From: Truepera sp965215315
Lineage (GTDB): Bacteria; Deinococcota; Deinococci; Deinococcales; Trueperaceae
Length of the DNA stretch: 64,000 nucleotides
Assembly (NCBI GenBank): GCA_965215315.1
Contig: CBDCDB010000008.1
Location: forward strand, 1,736,001 to 1,800,000
Reading direction: 5' to 3'
The notes below the pieces were generated by a model, which was not told where the DNA came from, searched no databases, and saw only the letters and a program-made list of their open reading frames with translations. Made by a program: the position numbers and the translations under genes. This document shows positions 52,793-61,321 of this stretch, piece after piece (positions within the stretch are counted from its first letter, which is position 1; each line of letters starts with the position of its first letter).

Positions 52793-53134
52793 TTATTTTC
52801 TCGTAATTCTTAAACGTAGCAAGGTACGTTGCACCGTCATCAGACTGACCCGGCGTCCGGTCGCTTCACCTAGCATCTCGGTGTGCTCTTTCAAACTTGC
52901 GTCTCGGTGTTTCTCGACCTGTTCAGTCAGCACTGCCTCATGTTTTGCCGACAAGCTGCGCGGGCGTCCTGGCGGCAACTGCGAACGCAAGTGTCCCCGC
53001 TCCCGCTGCTGTCTTACAAAGCGCACGACACTTGCAACGCTGACCTCGAACGCCTGAGCTACCTCAGCTGTAGGCTTGCCCTGCTCCACGGCTCTAACAA
53101 TTCGCTCCCGCAAGTCTTCTGAATATGCCCGCAT
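52793..53134 (-). CDS. IS630-family transposase, DNA-binding part (IS copy 2)
   Basis: A 113-codon frame: MRAYSEDLRERIVRAVEQGK, a helix-turn-helix (TAEVAQAFEVSVASVVRFVRQ), LPPGRPRSL, and an end at TAA 52795-52793 in an A-rich run. A -1 shift there would fuse it to the catalytic part. Whether this is programmed or a disabling change is open. Confidence 0.8.
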   Translation of the reverse strand: MRAYSEDLRERIVRAVEQGKPTAEVAQAFEVSVASVVRFVRQQRERGHLRSQLPPGRPRSLSAKHEAVLTEQVEKHRDASLKEHTEMLGEATGRRVSLMTVQRTLLRLRITRK

Positions 53135-53223
53135 CTCGCTAGTTTAATCAATACTTCTGAGAGTTGCTATAGTTGGTGCAATTTCTCGTAGAAATGCCAT
53201 GTAAAACCGCAAATATGTCAGAG

Positions 53224-53246
53224 AAAAAGAGCAGGCGAACCTGCTC
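53224..53246 (-). terminator. Rho-independent terminator of glgP
   Basis: GAGCAGG-CGAA-CCTGCTC stem with a run of T on the reverse strand. Confidence 0.88.
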
Positions 53247-53280
53247 CCTCAAGTTTTCTAAAATCTAAAACCTAAAGACT

Positions 53281-55824
53281 TTAGGCCCAGCGTATCGCGT
53301 GCGCGTCAAAGGGACTTACGAGCGCCTTGTTGGTCGGATAAACCCGGACACCATAAGCAAGCCGTCCACTGACCGCAGGCGTAAACGTCGCGCGGTACAA
53401 GCAGCCGCCGTCTTCGTACTGTTCGGCGCACCTCATCGTTACTGTGTGCAAATTGTGCTCTAAAGCGTCCCCTTCGGGGCTGTAAACAAGTTCGACACAG
53501 AGCGATCCTTGCTCGAAGTCTCGAGGGTTGACGACCGCCTCAATTTGAAGCTTCTCCCCGATACGCGCCGACGCGGTTTGCAAGGGTTTGGCGCTCACAT
53601 AAACGCCGTGCCAGCCACTCTGAACTTTTTGCCGCCACCCGGCGAGCGCTTTGGCGGGAGCGTAATCCTTCGCCGAGAGCTGCCGCGCGCGTTCAGCGGC
53701 GGGCGCGTAAAACCGCTCGACGTAATCTTTGACCATGCGGCGGGCGTTAAAGGCCGGGCTGATAGTCGCAATCGAGTCTTTTGAGCGTTCCATCCAGCGC
53801 TGCGGCACGCCGCTAGCATCACGTTCGTAATAGAGCGGCACGACTTCGTGCTCCAGAAGGTCATAGAGCGCGTCGGCGTCGGCAGCATCGGCGGCGTCCG
53901 ACACCGACATATTAACGCCCGAGCCGATCGCCCAGCCGTTGTTGCCGTCAAACCCTTCGGGCCACCAACCGTCCAGAATAGACAGGTTCAAGATGCCATT
54001 CATCGCGGCTTTTTGGCCGCTGGTTCCGGACGCCTCGAGCGGCCTTCTCGGGTTGTTGAGCCAAACGTCAACCCCGCGCGTCATCGCCCGCCCAATCGCC
54101 ATGTCGTAGTCTTCAATAAACAAGATTTTGCCCGCAAAACGCGGTTCTTGCGACAATGCCTGAATCGTTGAAATGAGCGCCTGCCCCGGTACATCGGCGG
54201 GGTGCGCCTTCCCTGCAAACACGAGTTGCACAGGTTTGTCGGCGTCACTCAAAATGCGGGCGAGCCGGTCTAGGTCGCGGAAGATGAGCGTCGCCCGTTT
54301 ATAGGTCGCAAAACGCCGTGCAAACCCGATCGTCAGGGTGTTTTTGTCGAACAGCGTTTCGCTTTCGCGGACAGCGGTCGGGGAGGAGCCGTAACGGGTA
54401 CGTTGCCGCGCTACTCTGTCACGGAAAAAGTCGATGCTCTGCTGATTGAGCTCTTGCCGCACCGCCCAGAGTTTGGCATTATCGACCTTTTTGACCTCGG
54501 CCCACATCGCTGCGTCGTCGAAGCGCCCCTGCCAGTCTGGAGGCAACACCTCGCCGACCAGCTCGTGAATCTCAGGGGCGACCCAGGTTTTATCGTGGAC
54601 GCCATTGGTGATGTGCGAAATCGGCACCTCGTCGGTCGGCACTTCCGGCCAGAGGTCGCGCCAGATTTCGCGTGAGGTTTCGCCGTGCAGTTTGGCGACG
54701 CCGTTACGCCCCGTCGAAAAGCGCAGCGCCAGCGCGGGCATACTGAATACCGGCCCCCAACCGTGGTCGTGACGGCCCAGGTCGTGAAACTCGCTCTGGC
54801 TCAGGCCCAGGCTACCCCAAAAACCGCTAAAAAACTGGTTGACCAAATCGAACGGAAAGGTGTCGTTTCCGGCAGCGACCGGCGTGTGAACCGTAAAAGC
54901 GGTACCCGCCGCGACGACTTCACGCGCTTCAGAAAACGGGACGCCCGCCTCGACGAGTTCGCGGCAACGCTCGAGCGGCATAAACGCGCTGTGGCCTTCG
55001 TTCATGTGCCACGAGGTCGGGGCGATACCGAGCGCCCGCAAGAGGCGCACGCCGCCGATACCGAGCAAAATCTCTTGGGCAATCCGGGTGCGCTGGTCGC
55101 CGCCGTAAAGTCGTGAGAAGAGCCCTCTATCTTCCGGTGAGTTTTCCGGCACGTCGGTGTCGAGCAGGTAGACTGGAACCGTCCCGACCGCCAGATGCCA
55201 CGCCCGCAGCTGCACCTCGCGGCCCTGCAGGGTAACGCCGACGCGCACTTCCTCGCCACCCTTAAGCACCGGCGTAAAGGGCATTTCACTCGGGCTCAGG
55301 CGTTCGTAAAACGCTTCTTGCTCACCGGTTTGCGCGACGCGCTGGTGAAAGTAGCCTTCGGGGAACCACGGGCCGACCGCCACGAGCGGTACGCCCAAGT
55401 CCGAGGCGGCTTTGGTGTGGTCGCCTGCCAGGACGCCCAGACCGCCCGAGTAGAGCGCGACAGCCTCGTGCCAGCCGTACTCCATACAGAAGTACGCGAA
55501 TACGTCGTTGGATTGACCGCTCGAGTCCTCGCTAAACCAGCTTTCAGTACGCTTCATGTACGCGTCAAACGCGCCGACGACCTCATCGTAGAGCGCCAGA
55601 TATTCAGGATTTTGGGCAGCAGCCTCGAGCCTGTCCTGCGCGATGTCCCGCAGCATTTCCACCGGGCTGTGACCGATTTTCTCCCACAGCTCTGGGTCGA
55701 GGCGGCGAAAAAGCCTGCGCGCGTCGGGACGCCACGTCCAGTAAAGGTTGTTCGAGATGTCACCCAAACGCGCGATGCGCCCTGGAACGTCGGGTAGGAC
55801 GGTCATATGTCCAAGAATATTCAT
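53281..55824 (-). CDS. glgP: Alpha-glucan (maltodextrin/glycogen) phosphorylase, Thermus type
   Basis: An 847-residue GT35 enzyme of the Thermus/actinobacterial type, with an N-terminal DUF3417 region (about 1-115; PGRIARLGDISNNLYWTWRPDARRLF). It has FAYFCMEYG, YSGGLGVLAGDH, WHMNEGHSAFMPLE, HTPVAAGNDTF, ITNGVHDKTWV, GFARRFATYKRA and the PLP-lysine region EASGTSGQKAAMNG. It releases glucose 1-phosphate from storage glucan with phosphate. The length suits this subfamily. It is monocistronic, with its own terminator. Confidence 0.95.
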   Translation of the reverse strand: MNILGHMTVLPDVPGRIARLGDISNNLYWTWRPDARRLFRRLDPELWEKIGHSPVEMLRDIAQDRLEAAAQNPEYLALYDEVVGAFDAYMKRTESWFSEDSSGQSNDVFAYFCMEYGWHEAVALYSGGLGVLAGDHTKAASDLGVPLVAVGPWFPEGYFHQRVAQTGEQEAFYERLSPSEMPFTPVLKGGEEVRVGVTLQGREVQLRAWHLAVGTVPVYLLDTDVPENSPEDRGLFSRLYGGDQRTRIAQEILLGIGGVRLLRALGIAPTSWHMNEGHSAFMPLERCRELVEAGVPFSEAREVVAAGTAFTVHTPVAAGNDTFPFDLVNQFFSGFWGSLGLSQSEFHDLGRHDHGWGPVFSMPALALRFSTGRNGVAKLHGETSREIWRDLWPEVPTDEVPISHITNGVHDKTWVAPEIHELVGEVLPPDWQGRFDDAAMWAEVKKVDNAKLWAVRQELNQQSIDFFRDRVARQRTRYGSSPTAVRESETLFDKNTLTIGFARRFATYKRATLIFRDLDRLARILSDADKPVQLVFAGKAHPADVPGQALISTIQALSQEPRFAGKILFIEDYDMAIGRAMTRGVDVWLNNPRRPLEASGTSGQKAAMNGILNLSILDGWWPEGFDGNNGWAIGSGVNMSVSDAADAADADALYDLLEHEVVPLYYERDASGVPQRWMERSKDSIATISPAFNARRMVKDYVERFYAPAAERARQLSAKDYAPAKALAGWRQKVQSGWHGVYVSAKPLQTASARIGEKLQIEAVVNPRDFEQGSLCVELVYSPEGDALEHNLHTVTMRCAEQYEDGGCLYRATFTPAVSGRLAYGVRVYPTNKALVSPFDAHAIRWA

Positions 55825-56144
55825 GAAGCCTCTTCTCTATTTTGCGCGGCCCAGTTCCATAACAGTGCTTTTTACGGCAATGCTCTTCAAAGGGGTACTG
55901 TTTACGGTTCTGCTTACCGCTCTGTGCTTGCCGCTTGACGCAGCCGCGACGGGTCAAACCTGATTATTAGTGGGGCGTTACCGGCAGAATCTCAGCAAGG
56001 AGAGCCGACCGGACTGGCACAGGCACGCCCGGTTAAAATGTACCACTTTCAGCGCTGAAGTCCACCGCTTTTGTACCCTCCCTCAACGCTTATTGGCAGT
56101 CCAAAGCCTTATCAAGCACAAACGCCGACCGGCTATAGTTGCGT
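55825..56144. other. Divergent intergenic region with a 12-bp palindrome
   Basis: The 320-base gap contains a perfect palindrome TTCAGCGCTGAA (56048-56059), within a longer near-palindrome, about 90 bases before the barrel-protein gene. It could be an operator. A short hydrophobic frame (ATG 55880 to 55963) looks like a lone signal peptide, but lacks a Shine-Dalgarno and is not called as a gene. Confidence 0.4.
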
Positions 56145-57140
56145 ATGGCTTACTTTAGACGCACACACTTTTTCAAACGTACCTGGATTTCGGCTTTAGC
56201 ACTGTCCGGACTGCTTACACTCGGTAGCAGTTTTGCACAGACGTTCGGCGTGGCCTTCTCTTACGAGGGTGCGCTCGAGCCCGAAATCCAGCTCCGCGAC
56301 CTTGACTTGGGCCGCGCAACCCTTGATTTGCGCGTTGCCGACGGCTTGACGGGGCCGCTCGAGGTGGGCGCAGCCGTACGCTTTCGCAGTTCGTTCGGCC
56401 CGCTCGGAACGGTGAGCGCGCTGGGCCGTGCCGACGCCGATACCGTCGGCGGCTTCGAGCTGAGCGCCGACGCTTCGGGTGCGCTCGCGTCAACTGGGTT
56501 GGACGCTTCGCTGAACGTCTTTAACCGTAACCCTGGCGCGTTTGCCCCGACCGCCGCGTATACGCTCGGTAGCCGCCCTTTCTTTCCGGTTTTAGCTGGG
56601 AATAGAGAAGATACGGGCGTCGGCGCGTACTTTGGGGTCGGAGCAACTCAGCGGCTCGGTCGGACACTTTTACTCGAGGCTACGCCCGCGCTCAGTTATC
56701 AATCAGGGCTTGGGTTCGGCGTCGGCATTGACACACGGCTTCAGCTGCGCCGCCTCATCGACAGCGACAACGGGGTTTTGCTGCTCGAGGCGCACACCGG
56801 GCCGGGTGACGGACGCGCCTTTGTCGCTGGCGGAGCCGAATATCAGCTCAACCGCCGGGGTCTACCTTCGCTGACCGGGGCACTGCTGCTCGGCTCGAGT
56901 GAAGCAGGTCTCCGGCCCGGTTTTCGCGGAAGCGCTTCGGGTGAAGTGAGCAGCTTTTCGTACCGCGCCGAACTCGCCGCTGAACCCTACCGCACCACTG
57001 CGCCGCCCTACCGCGCCAACCTCGCACTTGGGACGGAACTAGGGCCGGGCGTGGTGGGGCTCGAGCTAGGCGCGGCCCTAGCCAATGACTTCGGCGTCGA
57101 ACCCTTTCTCCTCCGGGGTTCCTACGCTTACCGGTTTTAA
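56145..57140 (+). CDS. Predicted outer-membrane beta-barrel protein
   Basis: A 331-residue exported protein: signal peptide (about 1-32, ending SFA), then alternating polar/apolar strands throughout (for example LEVGAAVRFRSSFGPLG, ALSYQSGLGFGVGIDTRLQL, VGLELGAALANDFG) and a C-terminal YAYRF with the terminal Phe typical of outer-membrane proteins. Function unknown; similar barrels are common in Deinococcota. ATG 56145 is preferred to the TTG two codons earlier. It is a single-gene unit. Confidence 0.7.
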   Translation: MAYFRRTHFFKRTWISALALSGLLTLGSSFAQTFGVAFSYEGALEPEIQLRDLDLGRATLDLRVADGLTGPLEVGAAVRFRSSFGPLGTVSALGRADADTVGGFELSADASGALASTGLDASLNVFNRNPGAFAPTAAYTLGSRPFFPVLAGNREDTGVGAYFGVGATQRLGRTLLLEATPALSYQSGLGFGVGIDTRLQLRRLIDSDNGVLLLEAHTGPGDGRAFVAGGAEYQLNRRGLPSLTGALLLGSSEAGLRPGFRGSASGEVSSFSYRAELAAEPYRTTAPPYRANLALGTELGPGVVGLELGAALANDFGVEPFLLRGSYAYRF

Positions 57141-57188
57141 CGCACGTCAGTCAACCTCAGCACGTACTAACGTAGCACCATCGCAGGG

Positions 57189-58430
57189 TTACATACCTTG
57201 CGCTTTTATCTGTCTCGGTTGAACCAAAGCTAAAACTACAATACCTGCTATGACGTAAACGACACCTTGGACGCTGAGAACTGGTACGACGCCGATACGG
57301 TCGCCCAAAACTCCGGCTGTCCCCATACCGAGCAACATACCGAACGCCGAGGTCGTACCTACAGCGCCGAACACTCTACCCGAGAGCTTGTCTTTAACGT
57401 TGGTTTGCATCAGTGTGGCGTAACCTGCTCCAAAACTTGAGGCAGGAATCCCTACAACCGCCATTAAGACGAGCGCTGGCGTGATACTCGGAAAAAAGGT
57501 GGGATAGTTAAATATAACGAGGTCGATAACTCCCAAGAACAAGGCTCCGAAACTCAGTAAGTGAGCAGGAGCGATGCGCCCACCCAGCCAGCCAATCGCA
57601 ACGCCACCAACGATGCCGCCTACCGCCTGAGCCGACAACACCCAACCGAGTTCTAATGCCCCGCCCCGAAAAACTTCAGCCACGAAGGGCGCGAGCAGGA
57701 CGCTGAAAACGCCCTCTCCCAGTGAGGTAAGGGTTTTAGTACCAGCTAGCAGCGCAACAACCCGGTTACGCAAAATGACCTGCAAACCTTTACGCCACTC
57801 CAATCCCAGAACGCGCAGGACGTCAGCAACTGAGCGCCGTTCTCGACGTGCAGTTGCTCTAATAGTGGGCAGTTTCATATAAGCGATAAGAAAAGCGACA
57901 ATCAGGTAAGAAGTTAAGTCGAAGGCGACAACCCCGGCAAGACCGGAAAAGCCGACTACGATTCCGCCCGCAGCAGGCCCGATAAGACGTGCCAGATTGT
58001 TGTTAAGCGCATTTAGCGCGTTTGCCGACACAAGTTGCTTTTGCTCGACTAAGGTCGGTAAAAGAGCATTCTCGGCAGGCCCGAAAAACTGGTTTACGGA
58101 TGACTGGAAGACAGCTACCACGTACACGGGCCAGACGGGGCCGCCCAGCGCGATGAGTAACAGAGGCGTGATACCTAGCGCCAGTAGCAGGTTGCAGACG
58201 ACCATCGTTCGTTGGCGCGGCCAACGGTCTACGAACACGCCTGCTACTGAACCCAGTAGGATGCGGGGGGCGGCTCCTGCTATAAACATCAAGCTCGTCG
58301 CTAGGGTTGAAGCCGTCTCCTGATAGATGTAAATTGGTAGCGCGACGAAGAGCATATAGTCCCCCATCATGGAGACTAATCCTCCCCACCAGAGCAAAGA
58401 AAAGTTTCGGTTGCGTAAAACGGCTACCAT
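57189..58430 (-). CDS. MFS exporter (MFS_3/EntS-like)
   Basis: A 413-residue transporter with about 12 membrane helices: LRNRNFSLLWWGGLVSMMGD at the start, the MFS loop motif AGVFVDRWPRQRTM, FFGPAENALLPTLV and VKDKLSGRVFGAVGTTS. This subgroup exports siderophores, macrolides or other drugs. ATG 58430 has AGGA eight bases upstream; the frame continues to 58553, but the extra residues would overlap the divergent regulator gene. The 65-base divergent promoter with that gene suggests local control. Confidence 0.85.
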   Translation of the reverse strand: MVAVLRNRNFSLLWWGGLVSMMGDYMLFVALPIYIYQETASTLATSLMFIAGAAPRILLGSVAGVFVDRWPRQRTMVVCNLLLALGITPLLLIALGGPVWPVYVVAVFQSSVNQFFGPAENALLPTLVEQKQLVSANALNALNNNLARLIGPAAGGIVVGFSGLAGVVAFDLTSYLIVAFLIAYMKLPTIRATARRERRSVADVLRVLGLEWRKGLQVILRNRVVALLAGTKTLTSLGEGVFSVLLAPFVAEVFRGGALELGWVLSAQAVGGIVGGVAIGWLGGRIAPAHLLSFGALFLGVIDLVIFNYPTFFPSITPALVLMAVVGIPASSFGAGYATLMQTNVKDKLSGRVFGAVGTTSAFGMLLGMGTAGVLGDRIGVVPVLSVQGVVYVIAGIVVLALVQPRQIKAQGM

Positions 58431-58495
58431 CGCCGTGTTCCTAGAAGCACTGTTGGTTTCGTCATGTATCCAGTGTCGAGGGTAGACTATTTGGA

Positions 58496-59172
58496 ATGAA
58501 ACAGGCGTCTCCAAGTAGAAAGTGGTTAAGGATAGAGGAACCAGAAGCCGCAAGAATCGTAACCGACCCGGCGGCGCGGCGCTTTCTCCTGCCGTTCGTC
58601 GGTCGGGAGAGAACCGTCAGCAAGGTAGCAGCGGAACTGGGGGTCGATACAAGTTCCGTGCTCTACCGGGTAAGGCAGTTCATTCGCCTCGGCTTAATCG
58701 AGGAGGTTCGTGTGGAGCCTCGTCAAGGTCGTCCTATCCGCTACTACTGCAGCGTAGCCGACGGCTTTTTCGTCCCTTTTCAGGCCACCTCGCTTATGGT
58801 GCAAACATCGTGCCCCATACGTTTAGGAAATTACAGGACAGGCTAAACGAGAGCATAGGTCAGGCATGGTTGGCTGCCTGCGGCGAGCAGCAAACTTTAG
58901 GTATGCTCGTTTTCCGTAACGTTGAGGGTGAAATTACGCACAACATCGTCCCCGACCCAGAAGAAGACCATCCCAACTGCTTTTTCGACCAACTCCTCGA
59001 GCCGGACGCCCCCGCCGTATGGGATACCTGGGGAAACCTCAGACTCAAGCATGAGGACGCCAAAGCTCTACAAATGGAACTGGCAACGATTTTGACGCGG
59101 TACCGACAGAAAGAAACGCAAGGGGAGCAAAAGTATCTTTTACGCTTAGCAGTGGCACCTACAGAGCAGTAA
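58496..59172 (+). pseudogene. Winged-helix transcriptional regulator split by a frameshift
   Basis: The first frame (58496-58846) gives an ArsR-like winged helix: FLLPFVGRERTVSKVAAELGVDTSSVLYRVRQFIRLGLIEEVRVEPRQ with the wing RQGRPIRYY. Near 58790-58805 the coding sense passes to the -1 frame, which continues NIVPHTFRKLQDRLNESIGQAWL through to APTEQ at 59172. The two parts together would make a protein of about 225 residues. No slippery site is evident, so this is a disabling indel or a sequence error. It is divergent from the MFS exporter, which it probably controlled. Confidence 0.6.
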
Positions 59173-59247
59173 GGTCAACCAACTCGTCCATCAGGTCATT
59201 TAGGGCCTCGTGCGTAAACGGTACAGGGAGCCTGCAACGACTTGAAA

Positions 59248-60366
59248 CTACCTGAGCCTCGTCAGTTCATGCGTCTGTACGTCGAGTTCAAAAACGCCGG
59301 GGCGCGGCAGCTCGAACGTAAAGGGAATATCGACGCCGCGCCGCGACAAGACCGCCTGGTGCGTGCCGGGTTGCAAGTTGGCGGCAAAGTCGCGGGGCCG
59401 CGCCACACCGTCAACGGTCACGCTAAAGCCGGTCAGCGGCGTCCAGAACACAAGGTTTTGATAGTTGGGCTCGAGCCTCGCCTCGGGCACTCTCGAGACA
59501 AAAAAGTTGCGTACTGTCACCGACTGTACGGTCGGCCTAAAACCGGAACGGGTCAAACGGAGCGTGCGTACGCCCGGTTGCGCTTCAATGGTCAGCGGAG
59601 TATGTCCGACGCTACGCCCGTCGAGCAAAACTTCGGCGGTAGGGACGCTGCTGACCAAGATGCTGCCACCCCGAATCTCGGTCAGCGAAAAGCCCAGAAA
59701 CTGCGTTTCGTCGGTCTCGAGTACGACCGTATCGCTCTCCGGCACGAACCCTTTTTTACGCACCTCGACGTCATAACGACCCGGCGCAAGCGGCAACAGC
59801 GGATTGGCGGTCGTCCCGACCTCGACGCCGTTAAGGTAGACCGGCGCGTCGCCGGGTTCACTCGTGATAAACAGACTGGCCGACCCGCTCATGGGCCGGG
59901 CCGGGTTGATAAACGCGCCGACCGCCCGCGTCAGAGTGGCGACGGTGGCGGGCAGATCGGTGTGCTCTAAAGGCTGACTAAAAAGGTCGGAAGTGCGCCT
60001 CGTACGCGCGTCGATAACGAGCAAGTTGACGGTATAGTTGGTTTCGCTGAGGCCAGTTTTTAGAGCAATCACTTCGCCGGAGACGCTGTAGCGCCCGCCG
60101 CCTAAGGTAGCTATAGCCGCAGCGACGTCGGGCTCCAGGCGGCCTACGAGCGTCTGCGCGGCGGTCGTTCCCGGCAAGACGCTCAGGCCGGTGCGGAGTC
60201 CGAGCTGTTGCCGAAAGATCTTCATAAAGCGCTCGACCATAGCGCTGGGAACGTCGCCCTGAACACCAAAGTTAGGGACCACAACCTGGGCGTGAGCGCC
60301 GCTCCAGAAGAGCAGCGCCGCGCCCAAACAAGCTTTTAACAGCGTCCAGCGTAGCGTGCGCGTCAC
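59248..60366 (-). CDS. Secreted PEGA-domain protein
   Basis: A 372-residue exported protein: signal peptide (about 1-26, ending AHA), a domain resembling curli-assembly-type or GNA1162-type proteins (about 27-150), then two PEGA repeats (SEPGDAPVYLNGVEVGTTANP with PLAPGRYDVEVRKKGF; SVPTAEVLLDGRSVGHTP with EAQPGVRTLRLTRSGF) and a partial third (GFSVTVDGVARP). PEGA domains are beta modules of surface proteins. A cell-envelope role is likely. It is divergent from the phosphoesterase gene. Confidence 0.75.
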   Translation of the reverse strand: MTRTLRWTLLKACLGAALLFWSGAHAQVVVPNFGVQGDVPSAMVERFMKIFRQQLGLRTGLSVLPGTTAAQTLVGRLEPDVAAAIATLGGGRYSVSGEVIALKTGLSETNYTVNLLVIDARTRRTSDLFSQPLEHTDLPATVATLTRAVGAFINPARPMSGSASLFITSEPGDAPVYLNGVEVGTTANPLLPLAPGRYDVEVRKKGFVPESDTVVLETDETQFLGFSLTEIRGGSILVSSVPTAEVLLDGRSVGHTPLTIEAQPGVRTLRLTRSGFRPTVQSVTVRNFFVSRVPEARLEPNYQNLVFWTPLTGFSVTVDGVARPRDFAANLQPGTHQAVLSRRGVDIPFTFELPRPGVFELDVQTHELTRLR

Positions 60367-60433
60367 CTCCCAAGTATAGCCCCCGGTACCCGAAAGCGCG
60401 TGACGACTACCTCGATATCCGGGGCAGGCTTGT

Positions 60434-60480
60434 GCTGAAGCGGATGGTGGTGAAACGGGTGGTGAAGCGGGTGGTAGCGA
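60434..60480. repeat. Short tandem repeat, 12-bp unit
   Basis: GGTGGTGAAACG, GGTGGTGAAGCG and GGTGGTAGCGA follow each other at 60446-60480, with a weaker copy before. They lie in the 211-base divergent gap between the PEGA protein and phosphoesterase genes. Copy number may vary between strains. Confidence 0.65.
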
Positions 60481-60577
60481 CGCTCGAGGTCATAGCTGTA
60501 GTGAAGACGGCGGCGGCAGTAACGGAGGCGTTGACGCTGACGAGGGTGCAGCCCGCCCAACTGCTAAAGTAATAGGG

Positions 60578-61321
60578 ATGCGTTATCTGCTCCTCAGCGA
60601 CGTTCACGCCAACGCCGTCGCGCTCAAGGCGGTTTTACAGCACGCCGAAACGAAGTGGCAACAGGTCATCTTTTTGGGTGACGCGGTAGGCTACTATCCG
60701 CAACCCGAAGAGGCCGTTTCTCTGTTGCAGACGCTACCCCTTACGGCCGCCATTTTGGGCAACCACGACGCGATTTTGCTCGAGACCACCGGCAGTAGCG
60801 GTTTTAGAAGCGTGGTTACGGACGTTTTGGACAGACAGCGAACCCAGCTCCCTGGCACCTCCCGAAACTTTCTAACGCAGCTGACGCGGCACGCTTACGG
60901 CGAAACCTGGGAGGCCGTACACAGCACGCTTGCGGCTTCGTGGGACTATATCGATTCGCTCGAGCGCGCCCAGAGCGAGCCGCCCAAGATGACTCGCCCG
61001 CTACTCTTCTTCGGGCACACCCACGTCCCGATCATCTACTTGTTTATTGACAACAATGGACAAAGACTCTCCCGGAGCATCCCGCTAACCAAAGAAAAAA
61101 CGAGTTTTCGCCTGCCCCCGAACGCCCAGGTCCTGTTTAATCCCGGTTCCGTCGGACAACCTCGGGACGGCATTCCGCTCGCCTCTTACGCCGTTTACGA
61201 CGAAGACGCCCGCACCCTAGAGCACTACCGGGTACCGTTTGACATCGGCACCATGCAGCGCCTCGTTAAAGATTCGGATTACCCTTCAGCCTTGGCGGTG
61301 CGGCTCGGCAAAGGTCGCTGA
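60578..61321 (+). CDS. Calcineurin-like metallophosphoesterase
   Basis: A 247-residue enzyme with all metal motifs in order: SDVHAN, FLGDAVGYYP, ILGNHDAIL, and FGHTHVP, then LFNPGSVGQPRDG. This arrangement is that of YfcE/MJ0936-like phosphodiesterases. The substrate is unknown. The end overlaps the annotated start of holB by 83 bases, or touches it if holB starts downstream. Confidence 0.9.
   Translation: MRYLLLSDVHANAVALKAVLQHAETKWQQVIFLGDAVGYYPQPEEAVSLLQTLPLTAAILGNHDAILLETTGSSGFRSVVTDVLDRQRTQLPGTSRNFLTQLTRHAYGETWEAVHSTLAASWDYIDSLERAQSEPPKMTRPLLFFGHTHVPIIYLFIDNNGQRLSRSIPLTKEKTSFRLPPNAQVLFNPGSVGQPRDGIPLASYAVYDEDARTLEHYRVPFDIGTMQRLVKDSDYPSALAVRLGKGR

Larger units (their letters stand above)
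52188..53169 (-). mobile_element. IS630-family insertion sequence (IS copy 2), one base from IS copy 1's duplicated TA
   Basis: A 982-bp element. The left end TGGCAATCATCATAAGTATT and the right end (read inward) TAGCAACTCTCAGAAGTATT are imperfect inverted repeats. TA flanks it at 52186-52187 and 53170-53171. Only one base (G 52185) separates its left TA from that of copy 1. It carries a different transposase from copy 1, split in two frames on the reverse strand. Confidence 0.8.

Noticed and set aside
55823..55963. Small hydrophobic peptide gene divergent from glgP
   Set aside because: It looks like a signal peptide, but no Shine-Dalgarno precedes ATG 55880 and the frame ends at once; not supported as a gene.
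57233..57255. Third copy of the MITE end (AATACCTGCTAT)
   Set aside because: It lies inside the MFS gene and encodes the last membrane helix; no inverted partner is nearby, so chance is likelier.
59242..59970. 242-codon forward frame opposite the PEGA gene
   Set aside because: Antisense shadow of a gene with signal peptide and PEGA repeats; no Shine-Dalgarno or recognisable motif.
60363..60607. Reverse-strand frames of 65-66 codons over the 12-bp repeats
   Set aside because: They consist of repeat-derived His/Thr-rich sequence and overlap the divergent promoter region.
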